A DNA stretch of 64,000 nt, from NCBI GenBank assembly GCA_031266535.1, contig JAISAS010000004.1, forward strand, positions 192,531-256,530, given 5' to 3'. A model generated the notes under the pieces. That model made no database searches, was not told the origin of the DNA, and saw only the letters and a program-made list of their open reading frames with translations. A program made the translations under genes and the position numbers. Shown here in pieces: positions 38,298 to 47,970 of this stretch; the first letter of the stretch is position 1, and every line of letters starts with the position of its first letter. Origin of the DNA: Endomicrobium sp. (GTDB taxonomy: Bacteria; Elusimicrobiota; Endomicrobiia; Endomicrobiales; Endomicrobiaceae).

Positions 38298-39617
38298 TTA
38301 TTCCATCATCTTTATACTTGAAAATGCAGATTTTCCTAAATAACTCGCTCTAGAACCCAATTCTTCTTCAATTCTTAACAATTGATTATATTTACATATT
38401 CTATCAATCCTTGATACAGATCCAGCTTTAATCTGCCCTGTATTTAAAGCTACAGCCAAATCTGAAATAATATTATCTTCAGTTTCACCTGAACGATGAG
38501 ATATAATCGCAGTATACCCAGCTTTATAAGCCATTTGAACAGTCTCAATAGTCTCTGAAAGCGAACCTATTTGATTAACCTTTATTAAAACTGAATTTGC
38601 AACATCATTATCAATTCCTCTTTTTAATATTTTAGAATTAGTTACGAAGAGATCATCACCCACAAGTTGAAGTTTCGATTTCAAATTTGCTGTTAAAATT
38701 CTCCATCCACTCCAATCAAATTCACTCAATCCATCCTCAATCGATATAATAGGGTATTTTCTCAGAAGATTTTCATAAAAATCAATCATTTCTTCCGATG
38801 TTTTTACTTTATTTAATATTTCTCCTTTAAATATATAATTATTATTTTCATATAATTCATTTGCAGCAACATCTAAAGCAAAAACAATATCTCTACCTAT
38901 GCTATAACCGGCAGTTGTAACAGCTTCGCACATTATTTCAAGAGCCTGATCATTATCCCTTAAATTTGGAGCAAACCCCCCTTCATCTCCAACACTTGTA
39001 GTATAACCTTTTTTATTTAAAATCTTTTTTAAACTATGAAAAACTTCGCAACCTACCCTCAAAGCTTCATGAAAATTAGGAACATTCACAGGAACTATCA
39101 TAAATTCCTGTAAATCAACATTATTATCTGCATGTTTACCTCCATTAATGATATTCATAAGTGGTACAGGTAAAATATATTTATCATTCTGAATATTATA
39201 AATTTTTCTTATATATTCATATATTGGAAGTTTGTTTGAATTTGCACCAGCTTTAGCACAAGCAAGTGATACTCCTAAAATTGCATTAGCCCCTAAATTA
39301 CTTTTAGAATCAGTCCCATCAAGTTCTATCATTATATTATCTATTTCTTGTTGTTTTGTTATTTCAAAATTCAATAATTTAGGTGCAATTACATCATTAA
39401 TATTTGAAACTGCCTTTAACACACCTTGACCTTTAAATCTTATGTTATCAATATCTCTAAGTTCTAATGCTTCTCCTGAACCAACCGATGCTCCTGACGG
39501 AACAGCAGCTCTTCCTAAAGTCCCATCACTAAGCCTTACATCAGATTCAACAGTAGGATTTCCACGCGAATCAATAATTTCCCTCCCTACAATTTTTACA
39601 ATTTTAACCATAACCAA
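38298..39617 (-). CDS. eno: enolase
   Basis: Converts 2-phosphoglycerate to phosphoenolpyruvate. The 439-residue protein shows [46 protein letters not shown], the catalytic lysine region [13 protein letters not shown] and SHRSGETED. Length and motif order are standard. The first codons read [13 protein letters not shown]; the true start may be the third codon (MVKIVKI). It lies 6 bases after the lipoprotein gene and before the ftsB-like gene. Confidence 0.97.
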   Translation of the reverse strand: MVMVKIVKIVGREIIDSRGNPTVESDVRLSDGTLGRAAVPSGASVGSGEALELRDIDNIRFKGQGVLKAVSNINDVIAPKLLNFEITKQQEIDNIMIELDGTDSKSNLGANAILGVSLACAKAGANSNKLPIYEYIRKIYNIQNDKYILPVPLMNIINGGKHADNNVDLQEFMIVPVNVPNFHEALRVGCEVFHSLKKILNKKGYTTSVGDEGGFAPNLRDNDQALEIMCEAVTTAGYSIGRDIVFALDVAANELYENNNYIFKGEILNKVKTSEEMIDFYENLLRKYPIISIEDGLSEFDWSGWRILTANLKSKLQLVGDDLFVTNSKILKRGIDNDVANSVLIKVNQIGSLSETIETVQMAYKAGYTAIISHRSGETEDNIISDLAVALNTGQIKAGSVSRIDRICKYNQLLRIEEELGSRASYLGKSAFSSIKMME

Positions 39618-39623
39618 GCCCTC

Positions 39624-40046
39624 CTATTTTCTATGATCAAGCTTATTGAATAATCTAATTGATAACATTTGCGCTAATAAGCTATTATTAGAAATAACTT
39701 CAATTTTGGAATTAAAATCATCAATTTTTGTTACAAAAATAGCTATCTCAGTCGAATCTAAACAACAATTAAAATCCTTTGAAAAATTAAAAGCAACTAT
39801 GTATCCTTTATTGAAATTTTTATGAGTTATTCTTGCTTCAAAAGTTTTTATTAAGCTAATAACTTTATTAAAGCAATCTTTTTTTTGCATCGCAAAAATC
39901 TTAACAAATCTTCCTGAATTCTCATTCTTAAATTTCACAATAGAAAAACCCAACATACGTGTCGAATAATCAAGAACTGAGCACGACATCATTAAAAACA
40001 GAAAAACAAAAATTAAAATAGAAAAAAATCGCATAAAAAATCGCAT
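39624..40046 (-). CDS. small predicted lipoprotein of unknown function
   Basis: A 140-residue protein. A basic start (MRFFMRF) and hydrophobic core lead to LMMSC, a good lipobox with the cysteine near residue 22, so it should be a lipid-anchored envelope protein. The mature part has no recognised motif and looks like a small alpha/beta domain. It is 6 bases upstream of eno and divergent from hydE. I do not recognise a family. Confidence 0.7.
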   Translation of the reverse strand: MRFFMRFFSILIFVFLFLMMSCSVLDYSTRMLGFSIVKFKNENSGRFVKIFAMQKKDCFNKVISLIKTFEARITHKNFNKGYIVAFNFSKDFNCCLDSTEIAIFVTKIDDFNSKIEVISNNSLLAQMLSIRLFNKLDHRK

Positions 40047-40204
40047 ATAACTAAATTATGATTATAGCAAATCACATAAATAAACAGTACATAATTGAAA
40101 ATTATTTACTATTGTTTACCGTTTATTTTAATAAAAATTTAGAAATATTAGAAACAATAAACAATTTTAATGTAATCTGTTTTTTTGCTACAATAAGTGG
40201 GCAT

Positions 40205-41254
40205 ATGATAAGTACTAAAAACATATTAAGCAAAGCTATACATTTTCACACGCTAAATAAAAACGAAATATTATATATTCTTAAAGAAAAAAACACAAAA
40301 ATGCTTTTTTATATGGCTAATAAGATACGAAAAGAATACGTTGGAGATGAAGTTCATTTACGTGCTCTTATAGAATTTTCAAATTACTGTATACGAAACT
40401 GTCTATATTGCGGTTTAAGAAAAGATAATTATCGGCTAGTACGTTATAGATTAGAACCATGGAAAATTATAGAATTAGCACAAAAAGCAAAAAACTGTAA
40501 TTATAAAACGGTTGTTTTACAATCTGGAGAAGATCCGTATTATACCACTAAAAAAATGAAAGATATTATTTCAGCTATTAAAAGCTTAGACATTGTTGTT
40601 ACGTTAAGCATTGGAGAAAAAACTTTTAACGAATACGAAGCATATCGCAATAGCGGAGCTGATAGATATCTGCTTAGAATAGAAACCACAAATAGTATCC
40701 TCTACAATAAACTTAATCCAGAGATGAATTTAAAGAATAGAATGAAATGTATTGAGTATATAAAAAAATTAGGATATGAAGTAGGATCAGGAATAATGGT
40801 AGGACTTCCAGGTCAAACATTAGAAAGCATAGCAAAAGACATACTGTATCTTAAGTCAATTCCTGTTGATATGGCAGGCATAGGTCCATTTATTTATCAT
40901 CCTAATACTCCAATAAGTTTAAAAACTAATTCTCATGGAACAAATAATGCATTTGAATTGTCTCTTAAAGTAATGGCAATTTTACGTTTACTTATGCCAT
41001 GGATTAATATACCTGCAACAACTGCAATGGAAACTTTAAATACACAAGGACGTCTAATAGCTTTACAAAGCGGAGCAAATGTAGTTATGCCAAACGCAAC
41101 AGAAACAATTTATAGAAAATACTACGAAATATATCCTGGTAAAATTTGTCTAAAAGATTCCACACAATACTGTAGATTTTGCATAGAAAATAAAATCAAA
41201 TCAATAAATAGATACGTATCAAATGGAAAAGGATTTTGCAAAAAAACAAAATGA
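40205..41254 (+). CDS. hydE: HydE-like radical SAM protein ([FeFe]-hydrogenase maturation)
   Basis: HydE helps build the diiron subcluster of [FeFe] hydrogenase. The radical-SAM motif CIRNCLYC is present, then VVLQSGED, VTLSIGE, GSGIMVGLPGQT, MAGIGPFIYHPNTP and IPATTA, the standard HydE order. A second cysteine group (CLKDSTQYCRFC) is near the C-terminus. An open frame extends upstream to 40058. The family length (about 350 aa) and the need for a promoter between the divergent genes favour the ATG at 40205. RHET of HydE reads RIET here. HydF, HydG and hydrogenase genes are not in the window. mnmA overlaps its stop by 4 bases. Confidence 0.85.
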   Translation: MISTKNILSKAIHFHTLNKNEILYILKEKNTKMLFYMANKIRKEYVGDEVHLRALIEFSNYCIRNCLYCGLRKDNYRLVRYRLEPWKIIELAQKAKNCNYKTVVLQSGEDPYYTTKKMKDIISAIKSLDIVVTLSIGEKTFNEYEAYRNSGADRYLLRIETTNSILYNKLNPEMNLKNRMKCIEYIKKLGYEVGSGIMVGLPGQTLESIAKDILYLKSIPVDMAGIGPFIYHPNTPISLKTNSHGTNNAFELSLKVMAILRLLMPWINIPATTAMETLNTQGRLIALQSGANVVMPNATETIYRKYYEIYPGKICLKDSTQYCRFCIENKIKSINRYVSNGKGFCKKTK

Positions 41255-42321
41255 ATATACTAACTGGACTAAGTGGTGGAGTTGACTCTTCTGTTGCCGC
41301 TTATTTATTAAAAAAACAAGGACATAAAGTAATTGGTGTAATAATGTCAATATGGGATAAGTCTTTTAAACCACATGAAATTAAAAACACAAATACTTGC
41401 TTTGGTCCTGAAGATGATGATATAGAAGCAGCACAAAGAACAGCTGATTTTCTCAAAATTCCTCTACATATAATAGATTGTAGCAAAGAATATAAAAAAA
41501 TTGTTATTGAAAATTTTAAAATTGAATATAAAGAAGGACGTACTCCAAATCCATGTATACGCTGTAATGCCTATATTAAATTTTTAGTTCTACCTTCAAT
41601 CGCTAAAATTAAAGGAATATTTTTCGACAAATTTGCTACTGGACATTATGCAAACATAAGATTTAATAATTTTCTAAATATGTATCAATTGTGCAGAGCT
41701 ATTGACTCAAGCAAAGACCAAACTTATTTTTTATACAGACTTGTACAAAAAATTCTCTCAAAAACTTTTTTTCCTCTTGGTTCTTATACAAAAGAACAAG
41801 TAAGAAATATCGCTAAAAAAATAGGTCTCCCAACAGCTGAAAGACCAGATAGTCAAAATTTTTATTGTGGAGATTATAAAAATATTTTACAATTTCGAAA
41901 AAATTGTGGAAATATCATAGATAAAAATGGCCAAATTCTTGGACAACATAATGGAATTTGGAATTATACCGTAGGAAAACGCAAAGGTCTTGGACTCAAT
42001 GGAGGAACAAAACAACCACTATACGTTATAAATATTTCAGCTAAACAAAATACTATAATAGTAGGAGAAAAAGAAGATTTATACGTTTCATCTTTTATAG
42101 CCGAGAAAGTATTTTGGAGTTCAATTCCTATTCCAAAAGATATTTTTGAAGCAACCGCAAAAATACGTCAACATCATAAACCAGCAAAAGCTATAATTAT
42201 TCCACAAGAAAAATCAAGAGTAAAAGTTAAATTTTATGAACCTCAAATGACCATTACACCAGGACAAAGCGTTGTATTCTATAAAGATAATATAGTATTA
42301 GGTGGAGGAATATTATTATAA
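41251..42321 (+). CDS. mnmA: tRNA-specific 2-thiouridylase MnmA
   Basis: Forms 2-thiouridine at the wobble base of Lys, Glu and Gln tRNAs. The PP-loop SGGVDSSVAAY is at residues 8-18 of the chosen start. The catalytic cysteines lie in TPNPCIRCN and FYCGDY, and ATGHYAN and SKDQTYFLY are typical. A frame opens at a TTG at 41236, but the ATG at 41251 overlaps the hydE stop as ATGA and matches the family N-terminus, giving 356 residues. Confidence 0.96.
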   Translation: MNILTGLSGGVDSSVAAYLLKKQGHKVIGVIMSIWDKSFKPHEIKNTNTCFGPEDDDIEAAQRTADFLKIPLHIIDCSKEYKKIVIENFKIEYKEGRTPNPCIRCNAYIKFLVLPSIAKIKGIFFDKFATGHYANIRFNNFLNMYQLCRAIDSSKDQTYFLYRLVQKILSKTFFPLGSYTKEQVRNIAKKIGLPTAERPDSQNFYCGDYKNILQFRKNCGNIIDKNGQILGQHNGIWNYTVGKRKGLGLNGGTKQPLYVINISAKQNTIIVGEKEDLYVSSFIAEKVFWSSIPIPKDIFEATAKIRQHHKPAKAIIIPQEKSRVKVKFYEPQMTITPGQSVVFYKDNIVLGGGILL

Positions 42322-42760
42322 ATTTTCGTTTCATTTAATATAGTTACAACAAGCTTTACTATATTTAGACATTTATAGCCCTTATAAATATCAACAAAAT
42401 CAAATTTTATAATAAAATTAATTCACATAAGAAAAATATGTTCTTGAAACTTTATGATAGTCTTTGTAAAATAAAAAAGTAAAAAATAATTTGAAATAGA
42501 ATTTATAATTCTCATACACAAAGGTAATTACAAAAGAAATAAAACAAAATTAAAATTGTACTTTAAATAACTAAGTTCTCAACGTGTTCTATAAAATAAA
42601 ATTTTAAGCACAATATTTAAAATAAAGTTATTATAATTTAGAACAAATCATATGTTTGATATAATATAAAGGATTTGTTTGTAAGTACAATTAATATTTT
42701 TTTACACATATTCATATAAAATAAGATGAGAAGGATATAAATAATTTTGGAGGTAAGATT
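42322..42760 (+). other. intergenic region ahead of hppA
   Basis: About 440 A/T-rich bases without a gene. TATAAT occurs at 42632-42637 and 42660-42665; neither has a good -35. A strong ribosome-binding site GGAGGT (42749-42754) precedes the hppA ATG by 6 bases. I saw no hairpin terminator after mnmA. Confidence 0.45.
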
Positions 42761-45175
42761 ATGTTAAAAAATATTCTCAAGCTCAAAAATATCTTAGTGA
42801 TTTTTATCTCTATGTTTACGTCAATAAGTTTATCTTTCGCAAGCGAAGCTAGTTTAATTATTCCTGATTTGACGTCTGTTAGCTTTTTAAAAAATTTAGT
42901 TAATGGTAAAACATTTTTATTATTTGGTTTTTTTATTTGTATTTTTGGATTATTATTTGGACTCTATTGTTTCTTTAATATTAAAAATCTTCCAGTACAT
43001 AAATCTATGGAATCTGTTTCAGAGCTCATTTATGAAACTTGCAAGACATATCTTATAACACAAGGTAAATTCATAATCATACTTGAAATTTTACTTGCAA
43101 TTACAATAATAATTTATTTTGGCTTTTTACAACATTTTGGAATAGCAAAAGTTTTTACAATAGTATTATGTAGTATTATCGGAATTTTAGGAAGTTACGT
43201 AGTATCATGGTTTGGGATGAGAATTAACACATTTGCAAATTCAAGAACTGCTTTCGCAAGTTTAAAAGGTAAACCTTTTCCACTTCATGCAATACCACTC
43301 AGAGCAGGGATGAGTATAGGAATGCTCTTAATAAGTGTAGAGCTATTTATAATGCTTGTAATTTTACTTTTTATCCCATCAGATTTTGCTGGTGCATGCT
43401 TTATAGGATTTGCAATCGGGGAATCTTTAGGAGCATCAGTGCTTAGAATAGCAGGGGGAATATTTACAAAAATTGCAGATATTGGTTCAGATTTAATGAA
43501 AATTATATTCAAAATTAAAGAAGACGATGCAAGAAATCCAGGAGTTATCGCAGACTGCACGGGAGATAATGCTGGGGACTCTGTAGGGCCTACTTCTGAT
43601 GCTTTTGAAACTTATGGAGTGACAGGAGTAGCTTTAATAACCTTCATAGTACTTGCAATAGGCAATTTAGAGTTACAAGTTAAACTTTTAGTGTGGATTT
43701 TTGTAATGCGTTTAACTATGCTCTTATCAAGCGCTATTTCTTACATTATTAATTCTGTAATTACAAAAATAAAATATTTTTCTTTGGAAAAAATGAATTT
43801 TGAAGCTCCTTTAACATCTTTGGTGTGGATAACTTCTATAGTTTCGATAATACTAACTTTCATTGTCTCAAACCTGATAATTGGTGATTTCGGAGATGGA
43901 ACTTTTTGGTGGAAACTTTCACTAATTATAAGCTGCGGTACAATAGCTGGAGCAATTATTCCTGAAATTGTAAAAATTTTTACTTCTGTAAAAAGTGTAT
44001 TTGTACAAAACATTGTTACATCATCAAAACGAGGAGGAGCTTCACTCAACATTCTTGCAGGCCTTACAGCTGGAAATTTCAGCGCATACTGGATGGGGAT
44101 TGCAATTATAATCCTTATGAGTATTTCTTATGCAATAAGTTTAAGCGGTCTTGCTTCAATTATGATAGCTCCAGCTGTATTCGCATTTGGTCTTGTAGCT
44201 TTTGGATTTTTAAGCATGGGGCCTGTCACAATAGCAATTGATTCTTACGGTCCAGTAACTGATAACGCACAATCGATATACGAACTCTCACTTATTGAAA
44301 ATATCATTAACATTGACAAAGAAATAGAAAAAGATTTTGGATTTAAGCCATATTTTGATAAATCAAAACTATTACTTGAAGAAAATGACGGAGCTGGTAA
44401 TACATTTAAAGCTACAGCAAAACCAGTCCTTATAGGAACAGCTGTAGTAGGTGCGACTACAATGATATTTTCGACAATATTTGTACTTACAGAATGCCTT
44501 ACAACAGGACTCGAAAAATTATCACTGCTACATGCACCTTTTCTACTAGGATTAATTGCCGGTGGAGCAATCATTTATTGGTTTACAGGAGCTTCCAATC
44601 ATGCCGTAACAAGTGGAGCTTACAAAGCAGTGGAATTTATTAAAGATAATATAAAACTTGAAAATAATGCAGAAAAAGCTTCTACTGAAGATTCTAAAAA
44701 AGTTGTTACAATATGCACAAAATATGCACAAAAAGGTATGATAAACCTATTTCTTGTTATTTTCTTCACAACTTTTTCTTTCGTATTTATTGATCCTTAT
44801 TTTTTTATAGGATATCTTATTGCAATAGCTTTATTTGGCTTATTTCAAGCAATATTTATGGCAAATGCCGGTGGAGCTTGGGACAATGCAAAAAAATATG
44901 TTGAAGTTGACTTGCATGAAAAAGGAACTGAACTTCACAAAGCTGTTATTATTGGAGATACAGTTGGAGATCCATTTAAAGATACTTCTTCAGTTGCAAT
45001 GAACCCAATAATTAAATTTACAACACTTTTTGGACTTTTGGCCATGGAACTCGCATTAGTACTTGCTAGAAAAAAAATATTAAATCTTATATTCGCAACA
45101 ATATTCTTTATTATTGCAATAATATTCATAATAAAATCGTTTACTGATATGCAAAGTAAAGATAAAGAAATATAA
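42761..45175 (+). CDS. hppA: ion-translocating membrane pyrophosphatase, divergent K+-independent type
   Basis: Couples pyrophosphate hydrolysis to H+ (or Na+) export across the inner membrane. The 804-residue protein has about 16 membrane helices. The usual DVGADLVGKVE reads DIGSDLMK (about 240-247), followed by EDDARNP and TGDNAGDSVGPTSDAFETYG. The cation switch position reads AGNTFKAT: a lysine (about residue 549) where K+-dependent enzymes have alanine, so K+ independence is expected. The altered motifs resemble the divergent, Chlorobium-type Na+-regulated H+-PPases. Two membrane-protein genes follow with overlaps. Confidence 0.92.
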   Translation: MLKNILKLKNILVIFISMFTSISLSFASEASLIIPDLTSVSFLKNLVNGKTFLLFGFFICIFGLLFGLYCFFNIKNLPVHKSMESVSELIYETCKTYLITQGKFIIILEILLAITIIIYFGFLQHFGIAKVFTIVLCSIIGILGSYVVSWFGMRINTFANSRTAFASLKGKPFPLHAIPLRAGMSIGMLLISVELFIMLVILLFIPSDFAGACFIGFAIGESLGASVLRIAGGIFTKIADIGSDLMKIIFKIKEDDARNPGVIADCTGDNAGDSVGPTSDAFETYGVTGVALITFIVLAIGNLELQVKLLVWIFVMRLTMLLSSAISYIINSVITKIKYFSLEKMNFEAPLTSLVWITSIVSIILTFIVSNLIIGDFGDGTFWWKLSLIISCGTIAGAIIPEIVKIFTSVKSVFVQNIVTSSKRGGASLNILAGLTAGNFSAYWMGIAIIILMSISYAISLSGLASIMIAPAVFAFGLVAFGFLSMGPVTIAIDSYGPVTDNAQSIYELSLIENIINIDKEIEKDFGFKPYFDKSKLLLEENDGAGNTFKATAKPVLIGTAVVGATTMIFSTIFVLTECLTTGLEKLSLLHAPFLLGLIAGGAIIYWFTGASNHAVTSGAYKAVEFIKDNIKLENNAEKASTEDSKKVVTICTKYAQKGMINLFLVIFFTTFSFVFIDPYFFIGYLIAIALFGLFQAIFMANAGGAWDNAKKYVEVDLHEKGTELHKAVIIGDTVGDPFKDTSSVAMNPIIKFTTLFGLLAMELALVLARKKILNLIFATIFFIIAIIFIIKSFTDMQSKDKEI

Positions 45176-45864
45176 TGAGATTCATAAGAAATATTTTTGC
45201 GATTTTATTAATACCTGTAATTAGCGTGTCTGGTTATATTCTTGCCAAAGATTTTCTATATTTTACAGTATTATATGGAGATAGATATGTTTTGTTTTGG
45301 ATTGGAATATTATCTTATATAATATTCCATATGCTAATTTATAGACCCACAAAAATTTATGTGTTTGGGCATGAACTTTCTCACATACTAATAGGGATTT
45401 TAAGCGGGGCAAAAATTAAAAAATTCAGCATTAATAGAAAATCTGGTAGTGTAGTTTTAACTAAAGATAATATTTGGATAACTCTCGCCCCATATTTTTT
45501 CCCCATATACACTTTTGTGTTAATAATAATTCATATTTTCTTAGGATGGTTTGTAAATGTAGAACAAATTTATGGATATTTTCTTTTTCTTATAGGATTT
45601 TCTATAGCTTTTCATATAGCTTTTACAGTATATATACTCTATATAAAACAACCAGACTTAAAGATTTATGGAAGATTTTTTTCTTATACTATAATTCTTA
45701 CAGCAAATATTGCGATATTCACTTTGTTCATGTTATTAGTTTTTCAATATAAAATAAATATAAAGGATATTTGTCTAAAAATGTTAAAAAATACAATAGC
45801 TGTTTATAAATTTATATATATTGGAGCATTAGATATATGGTTAACATTCCAAAAGATGAAATAA
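45175..45864 (+). CDS. membrane protein with HELSH motif, M50-like
   Basis: A 229-residue protein with about five membrane helices. FGHELSHILIGI (about 65-76) gives an HExxH zinc motif inside a hydrophobic stretch, followed by a glycine-containing loop (SGAKIKKFSIN), as in site-2 (M50) proteases. The second M50 motif (NxxPxPxxDG) is not evident. A divergent or non-classical relative is therefore the most that can be said. It shares a base with the hppA stop (TAATG) and overlaps the next gene by 28 bases. Confidence 0.65.
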   Translation: MRFIRNIFAILLIPVISVSGYILAKDFLYFTVLYGDRYVLFWIGILSYIIFHMLIYRPTKIYVFGHELSHILIGILSGAKIKKFSINRKSGSVVLTKDNIWITLAPYFFPIYTFVLIIIHIFLGWFVNVEQIYGYFLFLIGFSIAFHIAFTVYILYIKQPDLKIYGRFFSYTIILTANIAIFTLFMLLVFQYKINIKDICLKMLKNTIAVYKFIYIGALDIWLTFQKMK

Positions 45865-46430
45865 AAAGAAAAGGAATTCACTTTGCAACACTTTTATACG
45901 TTCTTGGATACTGGTATTTTTCTAAAACAATAGTTATCTCTGGACTTATTCTTTTGATTGCAGTTATTGCATTTCTTGAATTTTTAAGATTTAAAATTAT
46001 TAAACTAAATAATTTTTTTAAGACTAATTTTAAGGGATACTATAGAAATGAAGAAACTAATAAAGTCAGCGGTTTGATAGGTACATTATCAGGAGCTTTA
46101 CTTACAATATTAATGTTCTCAAATAGACATATAGTTCTCGCAAGTTTTCTCTATCTTGTATTTGGTGATTCTTTAGCTGCTTTAGTTGGAAAAAGTTTTG
46201 GCAAACACAGAATAATTTTCACAAAAAAAACTTTAGAAGGTACTCTTGCATGTTTCTTTGCTTGTTTTTTTATAGGTATCTTTATATTTAATTTACAATT
46301 TGCATTTATCGGAGCTATTATATCAGCTATAGTCGAAGCAATACCATGGAAGATAAATGATAACTTTTGGATGCAAATACTTAACGCTTTATTTTTAACG
46401 TTGTTATCAAATGCTATATGCATAAGATAA
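45837..46430 (+). CDS. polyprenol/diacylglycerol kinase-like membrane protein (SEC59/VTE5 type)
   Basis: A 197-residue protein with about six membrane helices. The family motifs are DEIKRKGIHF near the start, LVFGDSLAALVGKSFGKHRI (about 111-130) and KTLEGTLACFF. These place it with CTP-dependent dolichol/phytol/diacylglycerol kinases and related cytidylyltransferase-like proteins. The actual substrate is unknown; an isoprenoid alcohol or lipid is likely. It ends the hppA run and overlaps the HELSH protein gene by 28 bases, so coupled translation is likely. Confidence 0.8.
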   Translation: MVNIPKDEIKRKGIHFATLLYVLGYWYFSKTIVISGLILLIAVIAFLEFLRFKIIKLNNFFKTNFKGYYRNEETNKVSGLIGTLSGALLTILMFSNRHIVLASFLYLVFGDSLAALVGKSFGKHRIIFTKKTLEGTLACFFACFFIGIFIFNLQFAFIGAIISAIVEAIPWKINDNFWMQILNALFLTLLSNAICIR

Positions 46431-46491
46431 TCAATCGAAACAATTATAAGTTTTTTCTTTATTTTTATTTATTTCAAGAAATATAAAAAAA

Positions 46492-46896
46492 CTAAGATTT
46501 TGATATATTATTCTTCATATCAACAAATGATTTTTTTAAGTTTTTTCTAAAAGAAATTTCTGAAATTCTTGCAGCTTTCCCTGAAAGATTTCTCAGATAG
46601 TAAAGCTTCGATCTACGTATTTTTCCGCGCTTTACAATTTGAATTTTATCAATACGCGGTGAATTTAGAGGAAAAATTTTTTCAACTCCTACGCCAAAAG
46701 AAACTTTTCGTACTGTAAAAGTTTTCGAAAGTCTACTACCTCTTATACGTATAACTATACCTTCAAAAATTTGTATTCTTTCATTTTCACCTTCGATTAC
46801 TCTTAAATATACCTTTAATTGATCTCCCGGCTTAAAAATAACTTCCCAAATTTTTTCTCGTGATGCTTGAACTTGATCTAACAACGATAATGCCAC
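46492..46896 (-). CDS. rplS: 50S ribosomal protein L19
   Basis: Ribosomal protein at the 30S-50S interface. The core [12 protein letters not shown]...[15 protein letters not shown]...[24 protein letters not shown] is standard L19. The frame opens at 46947, but AAAGGAG (46905-46911) lies 8 bases before a GTG at 46896, so that start is preferred (about 134 aa). A lysine-rich C-terminal tail extends past the usual end (SGKAARISE). It is the last gene of the rpsP-rimM-trmD-rplS operon. Confidence 0.93.
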   Translation of the reverse strand: MALSLLDQVQASREKIWEVIFKPGDQLKVYLRVIEGENERIQIFEGIVIRIRGSRLSKTFTVRKVSFGVGVEKIFPLNSPRIDKIQIVKRGKIRRSKLYYLRNLSGKAARISEISFRKNLKKSFVDMKNNISKS

Positions 46897-46904
46897 CTTT
46901 GCTA

Positions 46905-46911
46905 CTCCTTT
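46905..46911 (-). promoter_or_regulatory. ribosome-binding site deciding the rplS start
   Basis: AAAGGAG 8 bases upstream of the GTG at 46896. It is the only good Shine-Dalgarno match near the beginning of rplS and lies inside the longer open frame. Confidence 0.6.
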
Positions 46912-46948
46912 AGAAATAATACGTAAACCGGCAACCACCGCATACATA

Positions 46949-47656
46949 TTATTTTTTTATTTTTAATAAATCTGGACGACGTTCTTTTGTTCTTTTATAC
47001 GATTCTATCTGTCGCCATTTGCTAATTTTCTTATGATTTCCTGACAAAAGAACTTTTGGAACTTTATATCCTCTAAATAATGCGGGCCTCGTATAACTTG
47101 GATAATCTAACATACCATTATAAAATGAATCGTTCTGAACAGAAAATGCTTCTTTAACAACACCAGGAATCATTCTTGTAATACTATCTATTAAAACCAT
47201 AGCCGGAATTTCTCCACCTGTAAGAACATAATCTCCTATAGATATTTCATCATCTACATAATTAACAATGCGCTCATCAATTCCTTCATAATGACCACAT
47301 ACAATAACTAAATGTTTAAATTTCACAAGACGCTTTATAATATTATCATTCAATGTCTTTCCCTGAGGAGACATTAATATAACATAAGGTTTTGTATAAG
47401 GATTCTTATAAAACATATTTTTTCTTTTCACCCCTATACTTCTTATGGCATCATACAATGGCTCAGGCTTCATTACCATACCATTTCCACCACCAAAAGG
47501 TCTATCATCAACTTTCTTATGTTTATCCTTACAAAAAGACCTCACATCTATTAAACTAATTTCAATAATTTTTTTTTCTAATGCCCTGCTTATCAAGCTT
47601 TCTGTAAGAGGGCCTTTGAACATTAATGGAAATATCGTAAGAACATTAATCTTCAT
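46949..47656 (-). CDS. trmD: tRNA (guanine-N1)-methyltransferase TrmD
   Basis: Methylates G37 of tRNAs to prevent frameshifting. The SPOUT core has [11 protein letters not shown], the knot motif [12 protein letters not shown] and GDYVLTGGE. The first half carries [16 protein letters not shown]. The open frame begins at 47680, but [13 protein letters not shown] at 47656 is the family N-terminus, giving 235 residues and an 11-base overlap with rimM. It lies in the classical ribosomal operon. Confidence 0.96.
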   Translation of the reverse strand: MKINVLTIFPLMFKGPLTESLISRALEKKIIEISLIDVRSFCKDKHKKVDDRPFGGGNGMVMKPEPLYDAIRSIGVKRKNMFYKNPYTKPYVILMSPQGKTLNDNIIKRLVKFKHLVIVCGHYEGIDERIVNYVDDEISIGDYVLTGGEIPAMVLIDSITRMIPGVVKEAFSVQNDSFYNGMLDYPSYTRPALFRGYKVPKVLLSGNHKKISKWRQIESYKRTKERRPDLLKIKK

Positions 47657-47963
47657 ATACAAAATAACAGTTATACTCAAGAATATTATCTGCAGACTTC
47701 ACGTGACCATAAATATCTTCATATACTTTTGGCAAAACAACAAAAATTTTCTCCCCTACGATACTTACTTTTTTTATTATATCATTCAACGCTGGTATTA
47801 AAATTTCTTCATCATAATCTTTTACAACCCAAATATCATTACTTTTTGTTGACATAACATCAGAGAAAACTCCTAATCGGGTCCCATTTTGATTAAAAAC
47901 TTCAAAACCCAAAATATCTGAAATCTTCCATCTTAGATTTAAATTACTTCCTTTATGTTCCAT
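47646..47963 (-). CDS. rimM: RimM, truncated to the C-terminal PRC-barrel domain
   Basis: RimM is a 30S maturation factor of about 165-175 residues: an N-terminal beta-barrel and a C-terminal PRC barrel. Only 105 residues are present here. They match the PRC half (LRWKISDILGFEVFNQNG...LGVFSDVMSTKSNDIWVVK...EILIPALNDIIKKV). The N-terminal domain is absent, and upstream DNA leads directly into the khpA remnant with no space for it. There is no strong ribosome-binding site at the ATG. Operon position (between rpsP and trmD) confirms identity. It is either a functional minimal RimM or an eroding gene. Confidence 0.8.
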   Translation of the reverse strand: MEHKGSNLNLRWKISDILGFEVFNQNGTRLGVFSDVMSTKSNDIWVVKDYDEEILIPALNDIIKKVSIVGEKIFVVLPKVYEDIYGHVKSADNILEYNCYFVYED

Positions 47964-47970
47964 TTAATAA

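Noticed and set aside
40058-40204. Upstream extension of hydE as coding sequence
   Set aside because: It adds 49 residues not typical of HydE and would leave only 11 bases between divergent genes. Chance open frame in AT-rich DNA is more likely.
45474-45752. Alternative frame inside the HELSH membrane protein gene
   Set aside because: Overlaps a well-supported coding frame and has only aromatic, low-complexity sequence.
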